This document shows, in pieces, positions 1 through 8,053 of a stretch of 33,956 bases of DNA. Below the pieces are notes generated by a model. It saw only the letters and a program-made list of their open reading frames with translations, was not told the DNA's origin and searched no databases. Origin of the DNA: Ascidiaceihabitans sp029251465 (GTDB lineage Bacteria; Pseudomonadota; Alphaproteobacteria; Rhodobacterales; Rhodobacteraceae); NCBI RefSeq assembly GCF_042932805.1, contig NZ_CP170638.1, positions 1-33,956 on the forward strand. The letters run 5' to 3'. Within the stretch, counting starts at the first letter, position 1. Each line of letters starts with the position of its first letter. Both the position numbers and the translations under genes were made by a program.

Positions 1-530
1 ACCATGATCGCGCTTGAATGCTTCATCCGTTCCAGAAACACCGCGCGCGATTTGCGGTTGAACGATCCATCGCCCACGGCCGTGACCTCGTCCACGAGGT
101 AGGTGTCAAACTTGATCCCCATCGACAAACCAAAGCCGAGACGCGCGCGCATGCCTTGGGAATAGGTTTTCACCGGCACAAAGAAATGGTCCCCCAGCTC
201 GGCAAAATCCATCACAAAAGCGCGCAAGGCATCGGTGTCCACACCGTAGACCCGCCCCACAAACGTCACGTTCTGCGCCCCGGTCATTTGCGGGTGAAAC
301 GAGCCACCAAACCCCACCGGCCACGACAACGTGCCGTCGGTCACAACCCGCCCGGTGTCGGGGGTCTGAATGCCAGCGATGATTTCCAGCAACGTCGATT
401 TGCCGGCACCGTTGCGGCCCAGCAATGCCAGCGACCGGCCCGTGGGCAGTGTCAGGTTCAGATTGTCGATCACCTGCTTGCGCCGACCTCTGATCCAAAA
501 GCTTTTTGAAAGATTTTCAAATCGGATCAT
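1..530 (-). CDS. kpsT: KpsT-type polysaccharide ABC transporter ATPase, N-terminal part (continues at the right edge of the window)
   Basis: This is the ATPase of an ABC-2 polysaccharide exporter, which would power KpsM at the inner membrane. Seen: ATG at 530, Walker A GRNGAGKS at residues 38-45, a signature-like YSQGMRARL at 123-131 (as in KpsT/Wzt rather than LSGGQ), and Walker B ending in D147-E148. The frame runs off the left edge inside codon 177. The two leftover bases plus the last base of the window make that codon, and the frame goes on at 33956..33830 with the H-loop histidine (H179) and the stop, giving 218 residues, the usual KpsT length. The gene begins 9 bp after the kpsE stop, so the two are one transcription unit. 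KpsT assignment is strong; the substrate is inferred from the neighbours. Confidence 0.95.
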   Translation of the reverse strand, partial: MIRFENLSKSFWIRGRRKQVIDNLNLTLPTGRSLALLGRNGAGKSTLLEIIAGIQTPDTGRVVTDGTLSWPVGFGGSFHPQMTGAQNVTFVGRVYGVDTDALRAFVMDFAELGDHFFVPVKTYSQGMRARLGFGLSMGIKFDTYLVDEVTAVGDGSFNRKSRAVFLERMKHSSAIM

Positions 531-539
531 AGCGCGGAC

Positions 540-2027
540 TTAGCGACTGTCGCGGATCGAATAGTAGATCAGCGTCAAGATCGACCAGATCAACAGCACG
601 AACAAACCGATCAACCCCAGCACGATCATGCGGCGCGGGAATTCGGCGGTTTCAGGCAAGGTCGGCTGCACGTAGGCCGCCAGATAGCGCGATTGGCGCT
701 GCGCATTGGTGCGGGCCAGATCCAGCGATGCAAGGGCGGCGCGGTAGCCCTCTTCGGAGAATTCACGGTCCACGATCAGCCCCTCGTATTCGGCCAGTAG
801 CGTGGGGTAATCATCGCCGTCCGCAACAGATGCATCCCCCGAGGCCACGTTCTGGCGTTCGATCGCAATGCGGTTGCGGATCACTTCGATGGTGCGGCGG
901 GCTTGTTTGATGCGCGGGTCGCTTTCGCTGGATTGATCCAACAACACATCCAGCCCCACCAGCGCTTCGGCCAGTTGTTGCTGCAGATTGTTCACCACCC
1001 CGAGGCGCCCTTGGAGGTCGGTTTCAGGATCGACGATTTGTGTGCGCGTGCGAAACAAAATCAGCGCTTCGCGGGCGTTTTTCAAACGGGCCAGCGCCAC
1101 ATCCAGATCGTCATCCGCATAGCCGATCGCATCGGTGCGCGCCTGCTCGTTCAGCGCGTTGATCATGGCTTGGCTCTCGACCAGAATACCGCGGCTGATT
1201 TGCTGCGCCATCTGCGCATCGAACGCCAGCACGCGCAGTTCCAGCAGGCCGCTGGATTGGTCATACGACACGCGCACGATGCGGCCCCAGAACTGCTGCA
1301 TGTCCTCGATCGAGGCATCCGGGTGCAGGGAAAACACGATGTCGTCGGGCCAGGGTTCAGAGTAATGCGCGCGCAGGTCGTACCGCTCGTCGATGCGTTT
1401 GATCATTTCCTGACTTTGGATGAATTCGTACAGGATATCGGTGTCAGATTGCGTGCTGCCCCCGCCTAGTAAGGCCGAGGCATTGCCCAACAAACCAGTG
1501 CTGGCAGCGCCGCCTTCTTCTTGGCGCACGGTAAACCCGGCAGTCGAGGCGTATTGATCGGTGCTGACGGCCCAAAGGTACCACGCCGTCACGATCAACG
1601 GTGCCACCACGATCAGTAAAAAGCTGAGAACCAAACCGTAGTGGCGCCGCCGCATCCGGGCACGCGGGGCCATCGGAACAACCTCGACAACCTTCGGTTT
1701 AGGGTCTGCTTTCGGCTTTTTGGTACCGGGGTTGGGGGCCTGTTTCTGATCCGGTTTTGCCGCGGGCTTTTGGGGGGCATCGGCTTTGGGTTTCGGATCG
1801 TCGAGCGCTGCGGGGGTGGCTTCGGCTTTGGTCTCAGGCTGTGGCGCGCGCGCTGGCTCTGCTTGCGGCTCGGAAACGGGCGCAACCTCGCTCAGCTGTG
1901 CGCGCTCCTCCGCCGCTTCGGGGCGAGATCCGAGAAACTTGCGCGGTTTGCCCCCACGATTGGCCCCTGTGGTCCCTTCGCGAAATGTAGCCTTTAGCTC
2001 AGCTTCCGATTTTTCATTGTCTGTCAA
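540..2027 (-). CDS. kpsE: KpsE/BexC-type capsule export inner-membrane protein (polysaccharide co-polymerase)
   Basis: A 495-residue adaptor that in KpsE/BexC/RkpR families spans the periplasm between the ABC transporter and the outer-membrane channel. Residues 1-128 form a cytoplasmic tail, strongly enriched in Pro, Lys, Glu and Ala from about residue 50. A transmembrane helix follows at about 130-152, then a long periplasmic region with coiled-coil potential, then a second helix at about 467-489 and a short RDSR end. This two-helix layout is the family signature. The long low-complexity cytoplasmic tail is an elaboration on E. coli KpsE. The only start codon available in frame is TTG at 2027, with a stop a short way upstream and no strong ribosome-binding site, which suggests low translation. 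It is followed by kpsT after 9 bp and diverges from kpsM. Confidence 0.88.
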   Translation of the reverse strand: MTDNEKSEAELKATFREGTTGANRGGKPRKFLGSRPEAAEERAQLSEVAPVSEPQAEPARAPQPETKAEATPAALDDPKPKADAPQKPAAKPDQKQAPNPGTKKPKADPKPKVVEVVPMAPRARMRRRHYGLVLSFLLIVVAPLIVTAWYLWAVSTDQYASTAGFTVRQEEGGAASTGLLGNASALLGGGSTQSDTDILYEFIQSQEMIKRIDERYDLRAHYSEPWPDDIVFSLHPDASIEDMQQFWGRIVRVSYDQSSGLLELRVLAFDAQMAQQISRGILVESQAMINALNEQARTDAIGYADDDLDVALARLKNAREALILFRTRTQIVDPETDLQGRLGVVNNLQQQLAEALVGLDVLLDQSSESDPRIKQARRTIEVIRNRIAIERQNVASGDASVADGDDYPTLLAEYEGLIVDREFSEEGYRAALASLDLARTNAQRQSRYLAAYVQPTLPETAEFPRRMIVLGLIGLFVLLIWSILTLIYYSIRDSR

Positions 2028-2128
2028 AGACTTGCACCACGAGAAAGCAATTTGATATTCATCTCGTATTTCTACATATTCATACGCAGATTACCAGCAC
2101 AATGCACCCCTAGCCCCATGGCCTTACA
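2028..2128. promoter_or_regulatory. Divergent intergenic region between kpsE and kpsM
   Basis: A 101-bp AT-richer gap separates the oppositely transcribed kpsE-kpsT and kpsM genes. Splitting the exporter subunits across a divergent promoter region implies shared control. No confident -35/-10 pair or operator could be picked by eye. Confidence 0.4.
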
Positions 2129-2965
2129 GTGACACAAACCACGCCGCCGATCATGCCAGCCCTTGAACCGACGCACTCCGCCGAACTGTCCAAGCCCGCG
2201 CGCACTGCCGGTCGGGCCCGCACGATTGTGGCCTTGGTGCTGCGTGAAATGTCGACGCGGTATGGCAAATCGCCGGGCGGCTATATCTGGGCCATCCTGG
2301 AGCCGATGGGCATGATCATCGTGCTGTCGTTCGGGTTCTCGCTGCTGCTGCGTTCACCATCGCTGGGCAACAGCTTTATCCTGTTTTATGCAACCGGATA
2401 TCTGGCCTACAACCTGTTCCTGAAACTAAGCCAGGTGGTCGCCAATTCGCTGAACTTTTCGCGCGCGCTGCTGACCTATCCGGCCGTTGGATGGATCGAC
2501 GCTGTGGGCGCGCGCATTGTGCTGAATGTGCTGACGAATGTGCTGGTCAGCTACCTGCTGCTGGGCGGCATCATACTGCTGGTCGACAACCGCGTGGTGC
2601 TGTCATACGGGCCGATCCTACAAGCCTATTGCATGGCGATCGCATTGGGGGTTGGCGTCGGGCTGGTGAACGCTGTGATCATCAGCTTTTTCCCCGTCTG
2701 GCAAACCGTTTGGGGGGTCATCACCCGACCACTGTTTTTGGCCTCGGGCATCATCGTAATCTTCGAAGAACTGCCCCCCGTCGCCCAGAATATACTGGCC
2801 TATAATCCCCTGATGCACGTCGTCGGGCAAATGCACAGAGGCTTCTATCCTATGTATAATCCGCAATATATCGACAAGATTTACGTGATGGTGATTGCGC
2901 TGGTTCTGGTCGCTTTGGGGCTAATGCTGATGCGGCGGTTTCACAAACGGATCTTGAACCGCTAA
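2129..2965 (+). CDS. kpsM: KpsM-type ABC-2 polysaccharide transporter permease
   Basis: Inner-membrane permease that would carry the finished glycan across the membrane with KpsT. The 278-residue protein shows six hydrophobic segments: around PGGYIW...GFSLLL, FILFYATGYLAYNLF, IVLNVLTNVLVSYLLLGGIILLV, the AIALGVGVGLVNAVIISFF stretch, the LFLASGIIVIF stretch, and a last one near the C-terminus. The amphipathic N-terminal stretch around REMSTRYGKSPGGYIW is typical of KpsM/Wzm. The longest frame begins at GTG 2129; an in-frame ATG at 2153 removes eight residues and is equally possible, as neither has a clear Shine-Dalgarno. The 3' end overlaps the convergent GT2 gene by 45 bp. Confidence 0.92.
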   Translation: MTQTTPPIMPALEPTHSAELSKPARTAGRARTIVALVLREMSTRYGKSPGGYIWAILEPMGMIIVLSFGFSLLLRSPSLGNSFILFYATGYLAYNLFLKLSQVVANSLNFSRALLTYPAVGWIDAVGARIVLNVLTNVLVSYLLLGGIILLVDNRVVLSYGPILQAYCMAIALGVGVGLVNAVIISFFPVWQTVWGVITRPLFLASGIIVIFEELPPVAQNILAYNPLMHVVGQMHRGFYPMYNPQYIDKIYVMVIALVLVALGLMLMRRFHKRILNR

Positions 2966-3907
2966 GGCCTGAACCTGGGCAAATGTCATGTCGGTGCGCC
3001 GCGCCAATCCGTCCTTGATTGCCCGCGCCAGAACCCGCCGATAAACAGGGGCCGCGGCCCCGTATTTACGCGCCTTGAACCACCAGCGCGGCACGAACAA
3101 TGCCACCACAAACGGGAACAAAGCCCCCGCCGCCACGCGGTACATCATCAGCTGGTTGCGGTGCATGTAATAGGCCTTCCACAGCGGCGCGATGGTGCCG
3201 TCATCGGCGTCAAATGTTTCGCAATCATGCTCGAACCCCAGCGACGGATCAAAGCCCACCCTGCCCCCGTTTCGGCGCAACCTCAGACAGTACAAAACAT
3301 CGTCGCCGTACAGGAACAAATCACCGTCCGGCAGCCCCGCCAGATCAATCGCACGGGCGGATAAAAACAGGCCGACAAACGACCCGCCGTCGATCTCGAC
3401 CACACCACCATCAAAGGCCGTGTTGGGGATGTGAAAACCAGCGCGCCCTTTGGTCAGACCCCGGATGAAACCAGACACGCTCCAGAACGGATTGATCCAC
3501 GGGCGGTTCATTTCGCAGATCGCCCCCGATGGGTAGCGCACCGCACTGACCCACCCGTCAATCCCCTCGCGGGGGGCGCTGTGGAACGCCTCAAGACAGC
3601 CCGCAGCAGGGCGCCCGTCGTCGTCCATCAACAAAACCCAATCCGCCGCCATGTGATCGCGCACATGGCACAATCCCGCCTCAAATCCCCCTGCCCCGCC
3701 GCGGTTCTCGCCTTGGGGCAAATGGATCACGCGTGCATCACTATGCGCGGTCAACCACGCCCCGGTGCCATCGGTCGATTGATTGTTCACAACAACCACA
3801 GCGCCCAGCGTTTGCGCGTCCGATGCCAGCAACCGATCAAGGGTTTTTTGCAAATGATCCAACCGGTTCATCGTGACAACAATGGCAACTAAAGCGTGTT
3901 TGGGCAT
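2921..3907 (-). CDS. Family 2 glycosyltransferase, galactofuranosyltransferase-like
   Basis: A 328-residue GT-A fold transferase. Seen: an N-terminal nucleotide-binding start (VAIVVTMNR), the ENRGGAGGF stretch at about 67-75, MDDDG at 94-98 (metal-binding DDD), and downstream a GDDVLYCLRLRRNGG block followed by a histidine in FEHDC. The GGAGGF plus DDD plus late Asp-Asp/His pattern is characteristic of GlfT-like galactofuranosyltransferases. This fits the UDP-galactopyranose mutase encoded at 8709..9842. A rhamnosyltransferase is the main alternative. The gene lies 116 bp downstream of parB on the same strand and overlaps the kpsM 3' end by 45 bp, so backbone and cargo are tightly interlocked here. 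ATG at 3907 is the natural start. Confidence 0.82.
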   Translation of the reverse strand: MPKHALVAIVVTMNRLDHLQKTLDRLLASDAQTLGAVVVVNNQSTDGTGAWLTAHSDARVIHLPQGENRGGAGGFEAGLCHVRDHMAADWVLLMDDDGRPAAGCLEAFHSAPREGIDGWVSAVRYPSGAICEMNRPWINPFWSVSGFIRGLTKGRAGFHIPNTAFDGGVVEIDGGSFVGLFLSARAIDLAGLPDGDLFLYGDDVLYCLRLRRNGGRVGFDPSLGFEHDCETFDADDGTIAPLWKAYYMHRNQLMMYRVAAGALFPFVVALFVPRWWFKARKYGAAAPVYRRVLARAIKDGLARRTDMTFAQVQALAVQDPFVKPPHQH

Positions 3908-3948
3908 CGTTCAGGCCTGATCTTAGCAGATGTTAAAATAGTCGAAAT

Positions 3949-3964
3949 GTTTCGCACGCGAAAC
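3949..3964. other. parS-like palindrome 1
   Basis: GTTTCGCACGCGAAAC: 7-bp inverted arms GTTTCGC/GCGAAAC around a 2-bp centre. It is identical to the site at 5152 and the reverse complement of the one at 5107. It lies between parB and the GT2 gene. Presumed ParB-binding site. Confidence 0.75.
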
Positions 3965-4023
3965 AATTGGCAGTTTTGGCCCCGGATGTCACGCAGGCCA
4001 CATCCAGACATTTAGCCCTGCAA

Positions 4024-5016
4024 TCAGCCTTGGGATTTCAACCAATCCGCCAGTTTTGCGCGCAGCGCCGGTGACACCTTTGGACCGGTGATTTCGATCT
4101 TGCCGCCGCTCAGTTTCATGTAGAGACCGTCCACCACCCGCACCGCCGGAACAGAGACTGCACTGCGGTCTAGACTGATTTCTTTGGGGTAAAGTGCGCG
4201 CTCGATCGCGACCCATTCTTCGGTGCCGTTGCTCGCCCGCATCCGCATCAGCTTTTCCGCGATCTCGCCTTTTAGGTCTGAATTGCTCGCGAGGGCCTTG
4301 GACAGGGTCAGCCCGTTCTTTTCGCTCAGCGCATGCGGATAGGCCAACATGCCATCCAGCGCGCGCACGACCGGAATAAAACTGCCGATCTTGGATCGCC
4401 GCGCACGGGGTGCCGATTTGAACAACGCCTTCAGCGCTAGTTTTTCACTGTCGTAAACGCCCTGCTCCACTGATTTTACAACGATGCGGGCGCGTTCATA
4501 AAAGCTGAGATCCGACCGGATTTCGTTTTCCTCGACCATCGCGATGTAGGCCGCAGATGCATCCGCAGGATCACGCAAAAGCGCCTGTACAGAGTCTGTT
4601 TTTGACCCGTCATCGCGCAAACGGCGCAGCGCCTCGACCCGGCGCCACCCCGAAATCAGGCCGAACGTGCCGTCGCTTTGTTCGACCACTTCGATCGGGG
4701 TTTGCTGACCACGGCTGCGCAGGGACGCCATCAGCGCATCCATGTCTTCTTCGTCGATGTGGGCACGATCCCGCACAAGGTAGCCTGTCGCAACCACGTC
4801 CAGCGGCAGGTCGATGACCATGCGCCCGCTGGCGCGCGCCTTGGCGATCGTGTCGGCCAGTTCCGCCAAGGCCGCCGTCGCGGCTGCATCGCCTGCAACT
4901 GCGCTGATCGGCGCCGAACCCATCAGCGGACCTTTGCGCGCCAGCGGTGCCTTGCCGTCCTGATCGTCCGGCAGATAGCTGGGATTGGCTGGGGTCAGAC
5001 GTTTACGCTTGGCCAT
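4024..5016 (-). CDS. parB: Plasmid partitioning protein ParB
   Basis: Centromere-binding protein that would load on the parS-like palindromes and be moved by ParA to segregate the plasmid. The 330-residue protein has a basic N-terminus (MAKRKRLTP), a ParB N-terminal domain at about 66-150, then a helical DNA-binding middle and a C-terminal domain. The box II motif that in chromosomal ParB reads GERR is here ISGWRRVEALRRL, a substitution found in plasmid ParB branches, so its CTP-binding behaviour should not be assumed. ATG at 5016 has a good AGGAG about 8 bases upstream. It follows parA by 156 bp, a gap carrying two parS-like sites, so ParB may also repress its own gene. Confidence 0.9.
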   Translation of the reverse strand: MAKRKRLTPANPSYLPDDQDGKAPLARKGPLMGSAPISAVAGDAAATAALAELADTIAKARASGRMVIDLPLDVVATGYLVRDRAHIDEEDMDALMASLRSRGQQTPIEVVEQSDGTFGLISGWRRVEALRRLRDDGSKTDSVQALLRDPADASAAYIAMVEENEIRSDLSFYERARIVVKSVEQGVYDSEKLALKALFKSAPRARRSKIGSFIPVVRALDGMLAYPHALSEKNGLTLSKALASNSDLKGEIAEKLMRMRASNGTEEWVAIERALYPKEISLDRSAVSVPAVRVVDGLYMKLSGGKIEITGPKVSPALRAKLADWLKSQG

Positions 5017-5106
5017 GCGCGGCTCCTGTCGTTGAAAAATGTGATCGCAAGACTGCCAAATTCACATAAATAGAGTCTAATACATCCGCGCGCTGGCGTC
5101 CAAAAT

Positions 5107-5122
5107 GTTTCGCGTGCGAAAC
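5107..5122. other. parS-like palindrome 2
   Basis: GTTTCGCGTGCGAAAC, with the symmetry extending to 11-bp arms (AAATGTTTCGC...GCGAAACATTT, 5103-5126). It sits in the parA-parB gap, 45 bp from the next copy. Its outer TGTTTC/GAAACA hexamers match the general bacterial parS (TGTTTCACGTGAAACA), but the spacer is 2 bp longer. Confidence 0.78.
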
Positions 5123-5151
5123 ATTTGCGGGTTTGCGCGGTTGGTCCATTT

Positions 5152-5167
5152 GTTTCGCACGCGAAAC
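5152..5167. other. parS-like palindrome 3
   Basis: GTTTCGCACGCGAAAC, the third copy, a few bases after the parA stop. Identical to palindrome 1. Confidence 0.78.
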
Positions 5168-5172
5168 ATTTT

Positions 5173-6573
5173 TCATTGTTCCGCCTCCAGTTCATCGCGG
5201 CGCCACGCCCCCAAAAGCAGGGTTTTGAACCCCGCATAGGTGGCGTCAAACGTCTCGCGCCCACGCACGTAAGTCTCGCGGTTAAAGTTGCGATAGTCGG
5301 CCTCGTAGATGCCTTGCACCTGTTCACCCGCTTGCCCGATCAGCGCGGTAAAATCCTGTCGGTGCGGCGATAGGGCAGGGCCCAGATAGGCTTGCATCAA
5401 GCCGGCAAGTTCCGCCTGTTGCGTCCCGTCATAGCGCGTGATCACCGCGCGCACCGCGTCCCATTCGAACGACAAACCGTCACGACCAAGCGCGCGTGCG
5501 GCTAGGTTTTCGCTGTCCTCGATCGACCCGAAGGTGGTCGACAGCATGTCAAAGAACCGACCGGTACTGTCGAATTCAAGGAACGACGCCCCCATCGGCA
5601 CCAGCAAAATATCCGCCGCCGCCAATCCGTTGATCGTGAGGTAGCCAAGCGCCGGGGGCGTGTCGATAAAGATGATGTCGTACTGATCAAGGATGCCGTC
5701 CGCCTCGAGCGTTTCAGACAGCGCATCCCACAATTTCCAACCGCGCCCCTGCATCCGCCAGACGGGGATCTGGAATTCGGCCCAGTACAGATTCAGCTGC
5801 GCGCCGATCAGGTCAATGTTGGGCCAGTGGGTCGATTGGATCAAATCCTTGGCGGTAATATCCAGCGCGTCGTTCAGCGTGTCATCAAGGGGCAGGGGGG
5901 CGTCGCCACGATCTGCACGGCGCTGGTTTTCCGTTCGCAAATGGTTGGCGTAGTGGCGCGCGAGCAGGGGGAAAACGGTAGTCCATTCATCGTCGACCTT
6001 GCCGCCAAACACCGAAGTCATCGACCCTTGGCTATCGAGATCCAGCACCAGTACTTTGTACCCGTCCAGCGCCGCTGACATGGCGAGGTGCGCTGCGGTC
6101 GAGGTCTTGCCAACCCCGCCTTTGAAATTCGCCACCGCGACCATTTTTGCAGGCAAGCCTTTGGGGCGGTAGGGCAGGTAGTCTTTGGCCTTGGACCCTT
6201 GCGTGCCGAAGAACGCGCGCAGGATTAACACCTCGTCCAGCGTGAACCATTTGGCGCCGCCCGTGGTTTCGGATTGGCCTTGGGGCAAGTCGGGGTTGGC
6301 CTTCAAAACGCGGCGAAAATGACCCACCGCAACGGGGATCAAATAGCGGGTGATTTCCCACGTTGAAAACAGGCGCAGCGATCGTTTGCCGTTTTCCTCT
6401 AGCCCGCGCGATGCAAGGTCCGTGCGGCCCCGGTCACAGGCTGCCGCCATGGCCGCAAAACCGGCCGTTGTTGTTGCATCCCCCAAAGCACTTGCGGCCC
6501 GGTCTGGATCAATGTTGAAGTACGGAGGAATGTCGTTCATGAGTTTAGCCTGTGCTGCTGCCCGCATCGTCAT
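5173..6573 (-). CDS. parA: Plasmid partitioning ATPase ParA
   Basis: Walker-type ATPase of the type Ia partition system. From ATG 6573 the protein is about 466 residues: an N-terminal helical region of about 140 residues, normally DNA-binding and autoregulatory in type Ia ParA, then the deviant Walker A KGGVGKT at 151-157 and Walker B-type segments around VLVLDLDSQG and IIFIDTPPALG. An in-frame TTG at 6591 and an ATG at 6540 are other possible starts. ATG 6573 is preferred because GGGGGA lies about 10 bases upstream. Its upstream side is the origin region and it is divergent from repA. This parAB-plus-separate-repA layout differs from RepABC, where the replication initiator is in the same operon. 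Confidence 0.92.
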   Translation of the reverse strand: MTMRAAAQAKLMNDIPPYFNIDPDRAASALGDATTTAGFAAMAAACDRGRTDLASRGLEENGKRSLRLFSTWEITRYLIPVAVGHFRRVLKANPDLPQGQSETTGGAKWFTLDEVLILRAFFGTQGSKAKDYLPYRPKGLPAKMVAVANFKGGVGKTSTAAHLAMSAALDGYKVLVLDLDSQGSMTSVFGGKVDDEWTTVFPLLARHYANHLRTENQRRADRGDAPLPLDDTLNDALDITAKDLIQSTHWPNIDLIGAQLNLYWAEFQIPVWRMQGRGWKLWDALSETLEADGILDQYDIIFIDTPPALGYLTINGLAAADILLVPMGASFLEFDSTGRFFDMLSTTFGSIEDSENLAARALGRDGLSFEWDAVRAVITRYDGTQQAELAGLMQAYLGPALSPHRQDFTALIGQAGEQVQGIYEADYRNFNRETYVRGRETFDATYAGFKTLLLGAWRRDELEAEQ

Positions 6574-6695
6574 GTGTGCGGTTTCCCCCAAGATACCCGA
6601 AAATGCCGCACATGAAAGAAAAACCCGAACATCGCCGCGCTTTTCTTGCTTTTTCTAAGCAAATGCAGTGGTTTTCGTCTGGGTTGAACGCCTGA

Positions 6696-6709
6696 GATTA
6701 CCTGTAATC
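6696..6709. promoter_or_regulatory. 14-bp palindrome upstream of parA
   Basis: GATTACCTGTAATC has perfect 6-bp arms and lies about 125 bp upstream of the parA start, in the region where a type Ia ParA would be expected to bind its own operator. Function inferred from position only. Confidence 0.4.
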
Positions 6710-6813
6710 CAAACATGTTCTGTTAGATTTATGTTATTTATAGTTACAAGAAACCAACCAATCTCTGAACCTCTTGAATCTTAACAGTCTTTTCGGCTTC
6801 TGAAAGACCTCTA

Positions 6814-6879
6814 GTGACTCTGAAACCCCGATAGAGTGACTCTGATCCCACGACCAAGCGACTCTGATCCCCCGTTGCC
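6814..6879 (+). repeat. Three direct-repeat iterons, 22-bp period
   Basis: Copies start at 6814, 6836 and 6858. Each begins GYGACTCTGA followed by a C-rich tail (GTGACTCTGAAACCCCGA, GTGACTCTGATCCCACGA, GCGACTCTGATCCCCCGT). The exact 22-bp spacing is two helical turns, so bound RepA would line up on one face. A looser copy, GTGTCATTGAAACCCCGA, is at 6932. Confidence 0.85.
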
Positions 6880-6915
6880 TCTGCGTTTGCGCGCGACGAA
6901 GGACTCGCTTTGGCC

Positions 6916-6924
6916 TGTGGATAA
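6916..6924 (-). promoter_or_regulatory. DnaA box
   Basis: TGTGGATAA is the exact reverse complement of the consensus DnaA box TTATCCACA. It lies 37 bp after the last regular iteron and about 120 bp before repA, which supports DnaA-assisted opening of the origin. Confidence 0.75.
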
Positions 6925-7042
6925 CTTTACAGTGTCATTGAAACCCCGAAGTGGGCGATTCACCCCTAAGGGGCGTTTTCAAGAGGACCGGAAAAATCTG
7001 GCCGTTGAAACCCTGAGGGGAAAGCAGTGACAGGCAGGCAAC

Positions 7043-8053
7043 ATGGCAGCGATTTCACCCGCCTCAGGTGGGCTTTTACCAGACCGGCATCCGACCGCAG
7101 ATTTCTTTGTCTGCGATATTTTTGACGCCGCGCCCAAGGATGATCTGGGCACGATGGAGCATCCGATTTTTTCGCTCTCGACCCGTCCCGATCGCCGCCT
7201 GCTCAGCTACACACACAACGGCACGAGCATCGATGTGGTGCCCTCGGTCAAGGGGCGCGCGACGATCCACGACAAGGATATTTTGATCTACTGCATCAGC
7301 CAGCTGATGAGCGCGCTGAATGCGGGTCGTGCGATTTCGCGCACGCTGCATCTGACCGCGCATGATCTGTTGGTGGCGACCAATCGCGACACATCCGGCG
7401 ACAGCTATTCGCGTCTGCGCGAGGCGTTCGAGCGGCTGGCAGGCACGCGGATTACCACCAACATGACGACCGACGGGCTGGAAAGCACCAAGGGCTTTGG
7501 CCTGATCGAAGCTTGGGAGATCGTGCGAAAATCGCGGGGCGGTCGCATGATCAGCGTCACGGTCACCCTGTCGGAATGGCTGTTTCGTGCCGTGCAATCC
7601 AAAGCGGTGCTGACGCTGGACCGCGCCTATTTTCGCCTGCGCAAACCGCTGGAGCGGCGGATTTATGAACTGGTGCGCAAGCATTGCGGGCGCCAGCCGG
7701 AGTGGCGGGTCAGCGTGGCGACCTTGCACAAGAAATCCGGGTCTGCGTCGCCCCTGCGGGTGTTCCGTGCGGCCTTGCGCCGGATGATCAAAGACGCGCC
7801 GTTGCCCGGTTATGACATGGACGAAGAACCCGGCGATCTGATCCGCTTTTCTAGGCCGATTGTGGTGGACCGCGACACCGCCCCGCGCTTTGGCACCGAT
7901 GTTTTGGATCAGGCCCGCGCCATGGCCCCCGGTCTGGACGTCTACGCCCTAGAGGCCGAGTGGCGCACGTTCTGGGTACAGTCCGGCAAGCCACGATTGG
8001 GCGCACCAGAGAAGGCATTTCTGGGCTGGCTTAAGGGACGGGTGAAGCGCTAG
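7043..8053 (+). CDS. repA: Plasmid replication initiator RepA (RPA family)
   Basis: Replication initiator of the RPA ('replication initiator protein A') family, which defines the RepA-type plasmids of Rhodobacteraceae. The 336-residue protein has the N-terminal pattern DFFVCDIFDAAPKDDLGTMEHPIFSL seen in this family and then winged-helix initiator features (DILIYCISQLMSALNAGR, LTLDRAYFRLRKPLERRIYELVRKH). The start at ATG 7043 is preceded by a GGCAGG-like site; an internal ATG at the MEHPIFSL segment would lose the conserved N-terminus and is less likely. The iterons it should bind lie immediately upstream. Its 3' end overlaps the convergent brnA stop by 4 bp. Confidence 0.93.
   Translation: MAAISPASGGLLPDRHPTADFFVCDIFDAAPKDDLGTMEHPIFSLSTRPDRRLLSYTHNGTSIDVVPSVKGRATIHDKDILIYCISQLMSALNAGRAISRTLHLTAHDLLVATNRDTSGDSYSRLREAFERLAGTRITTNMTTDGLESTKGFGLIEAWEIVRKSRGGRMISVTVTLSEWLFRAVQSKAVLTLDRAYFRLRKPLERRIYELVRKHCGRQPEWRVSVATLHKKSGSASPLRVFRAALRRMIKDAPLPGYDMDEEPGDLIRFSRPIVVDRDTAPRFGTDVLDQARAMAPGLDVYALEAEWRTFWVQSGKPRLGAPEKAFLGWLKGRVKR

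Larger units (their letters stand above)
6574..7042. other. Putative replication origin (oriV) and parA/repA divergent control region
   Basis: This is the longest gene-free stretch of the replicon. From the parA side it holds: an inverted repeat TTGCTT/AAGCAA (6646-6662), a 14-bp palindrome GATTACCTGTAATC (6696-6709), an AT-rich stretch at about 6715-6760 that could open as a duplex-unwinding element, three 22-bp iterons (6814-6879), a perfect DnaA box (6916-6924), a degenerate iteron-like copy (6932-6949), CCCCT/AGGGG arms near 6963-6973, and a third match to the iteron's second half (7005-7016). Iterons plus DnaA box plus an AT-rich block next to a RepA gene is the classic plasmid origin layout. 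A 64-codon frame across this region is not considered a gene. Confidence 0.8.

Noticed and set aside
3211..3222. A TGTTTCGCA half-site resembling parS
   Set aside because: Only one arm is present and it lies inside the GT2 coding sequence, so it is probably chance.
6836..7030. 64-codon frame in the origin region
   Set aside because: It starts inside the iterons, runs through the DnaA box and has no ribosome site or recognisable product.
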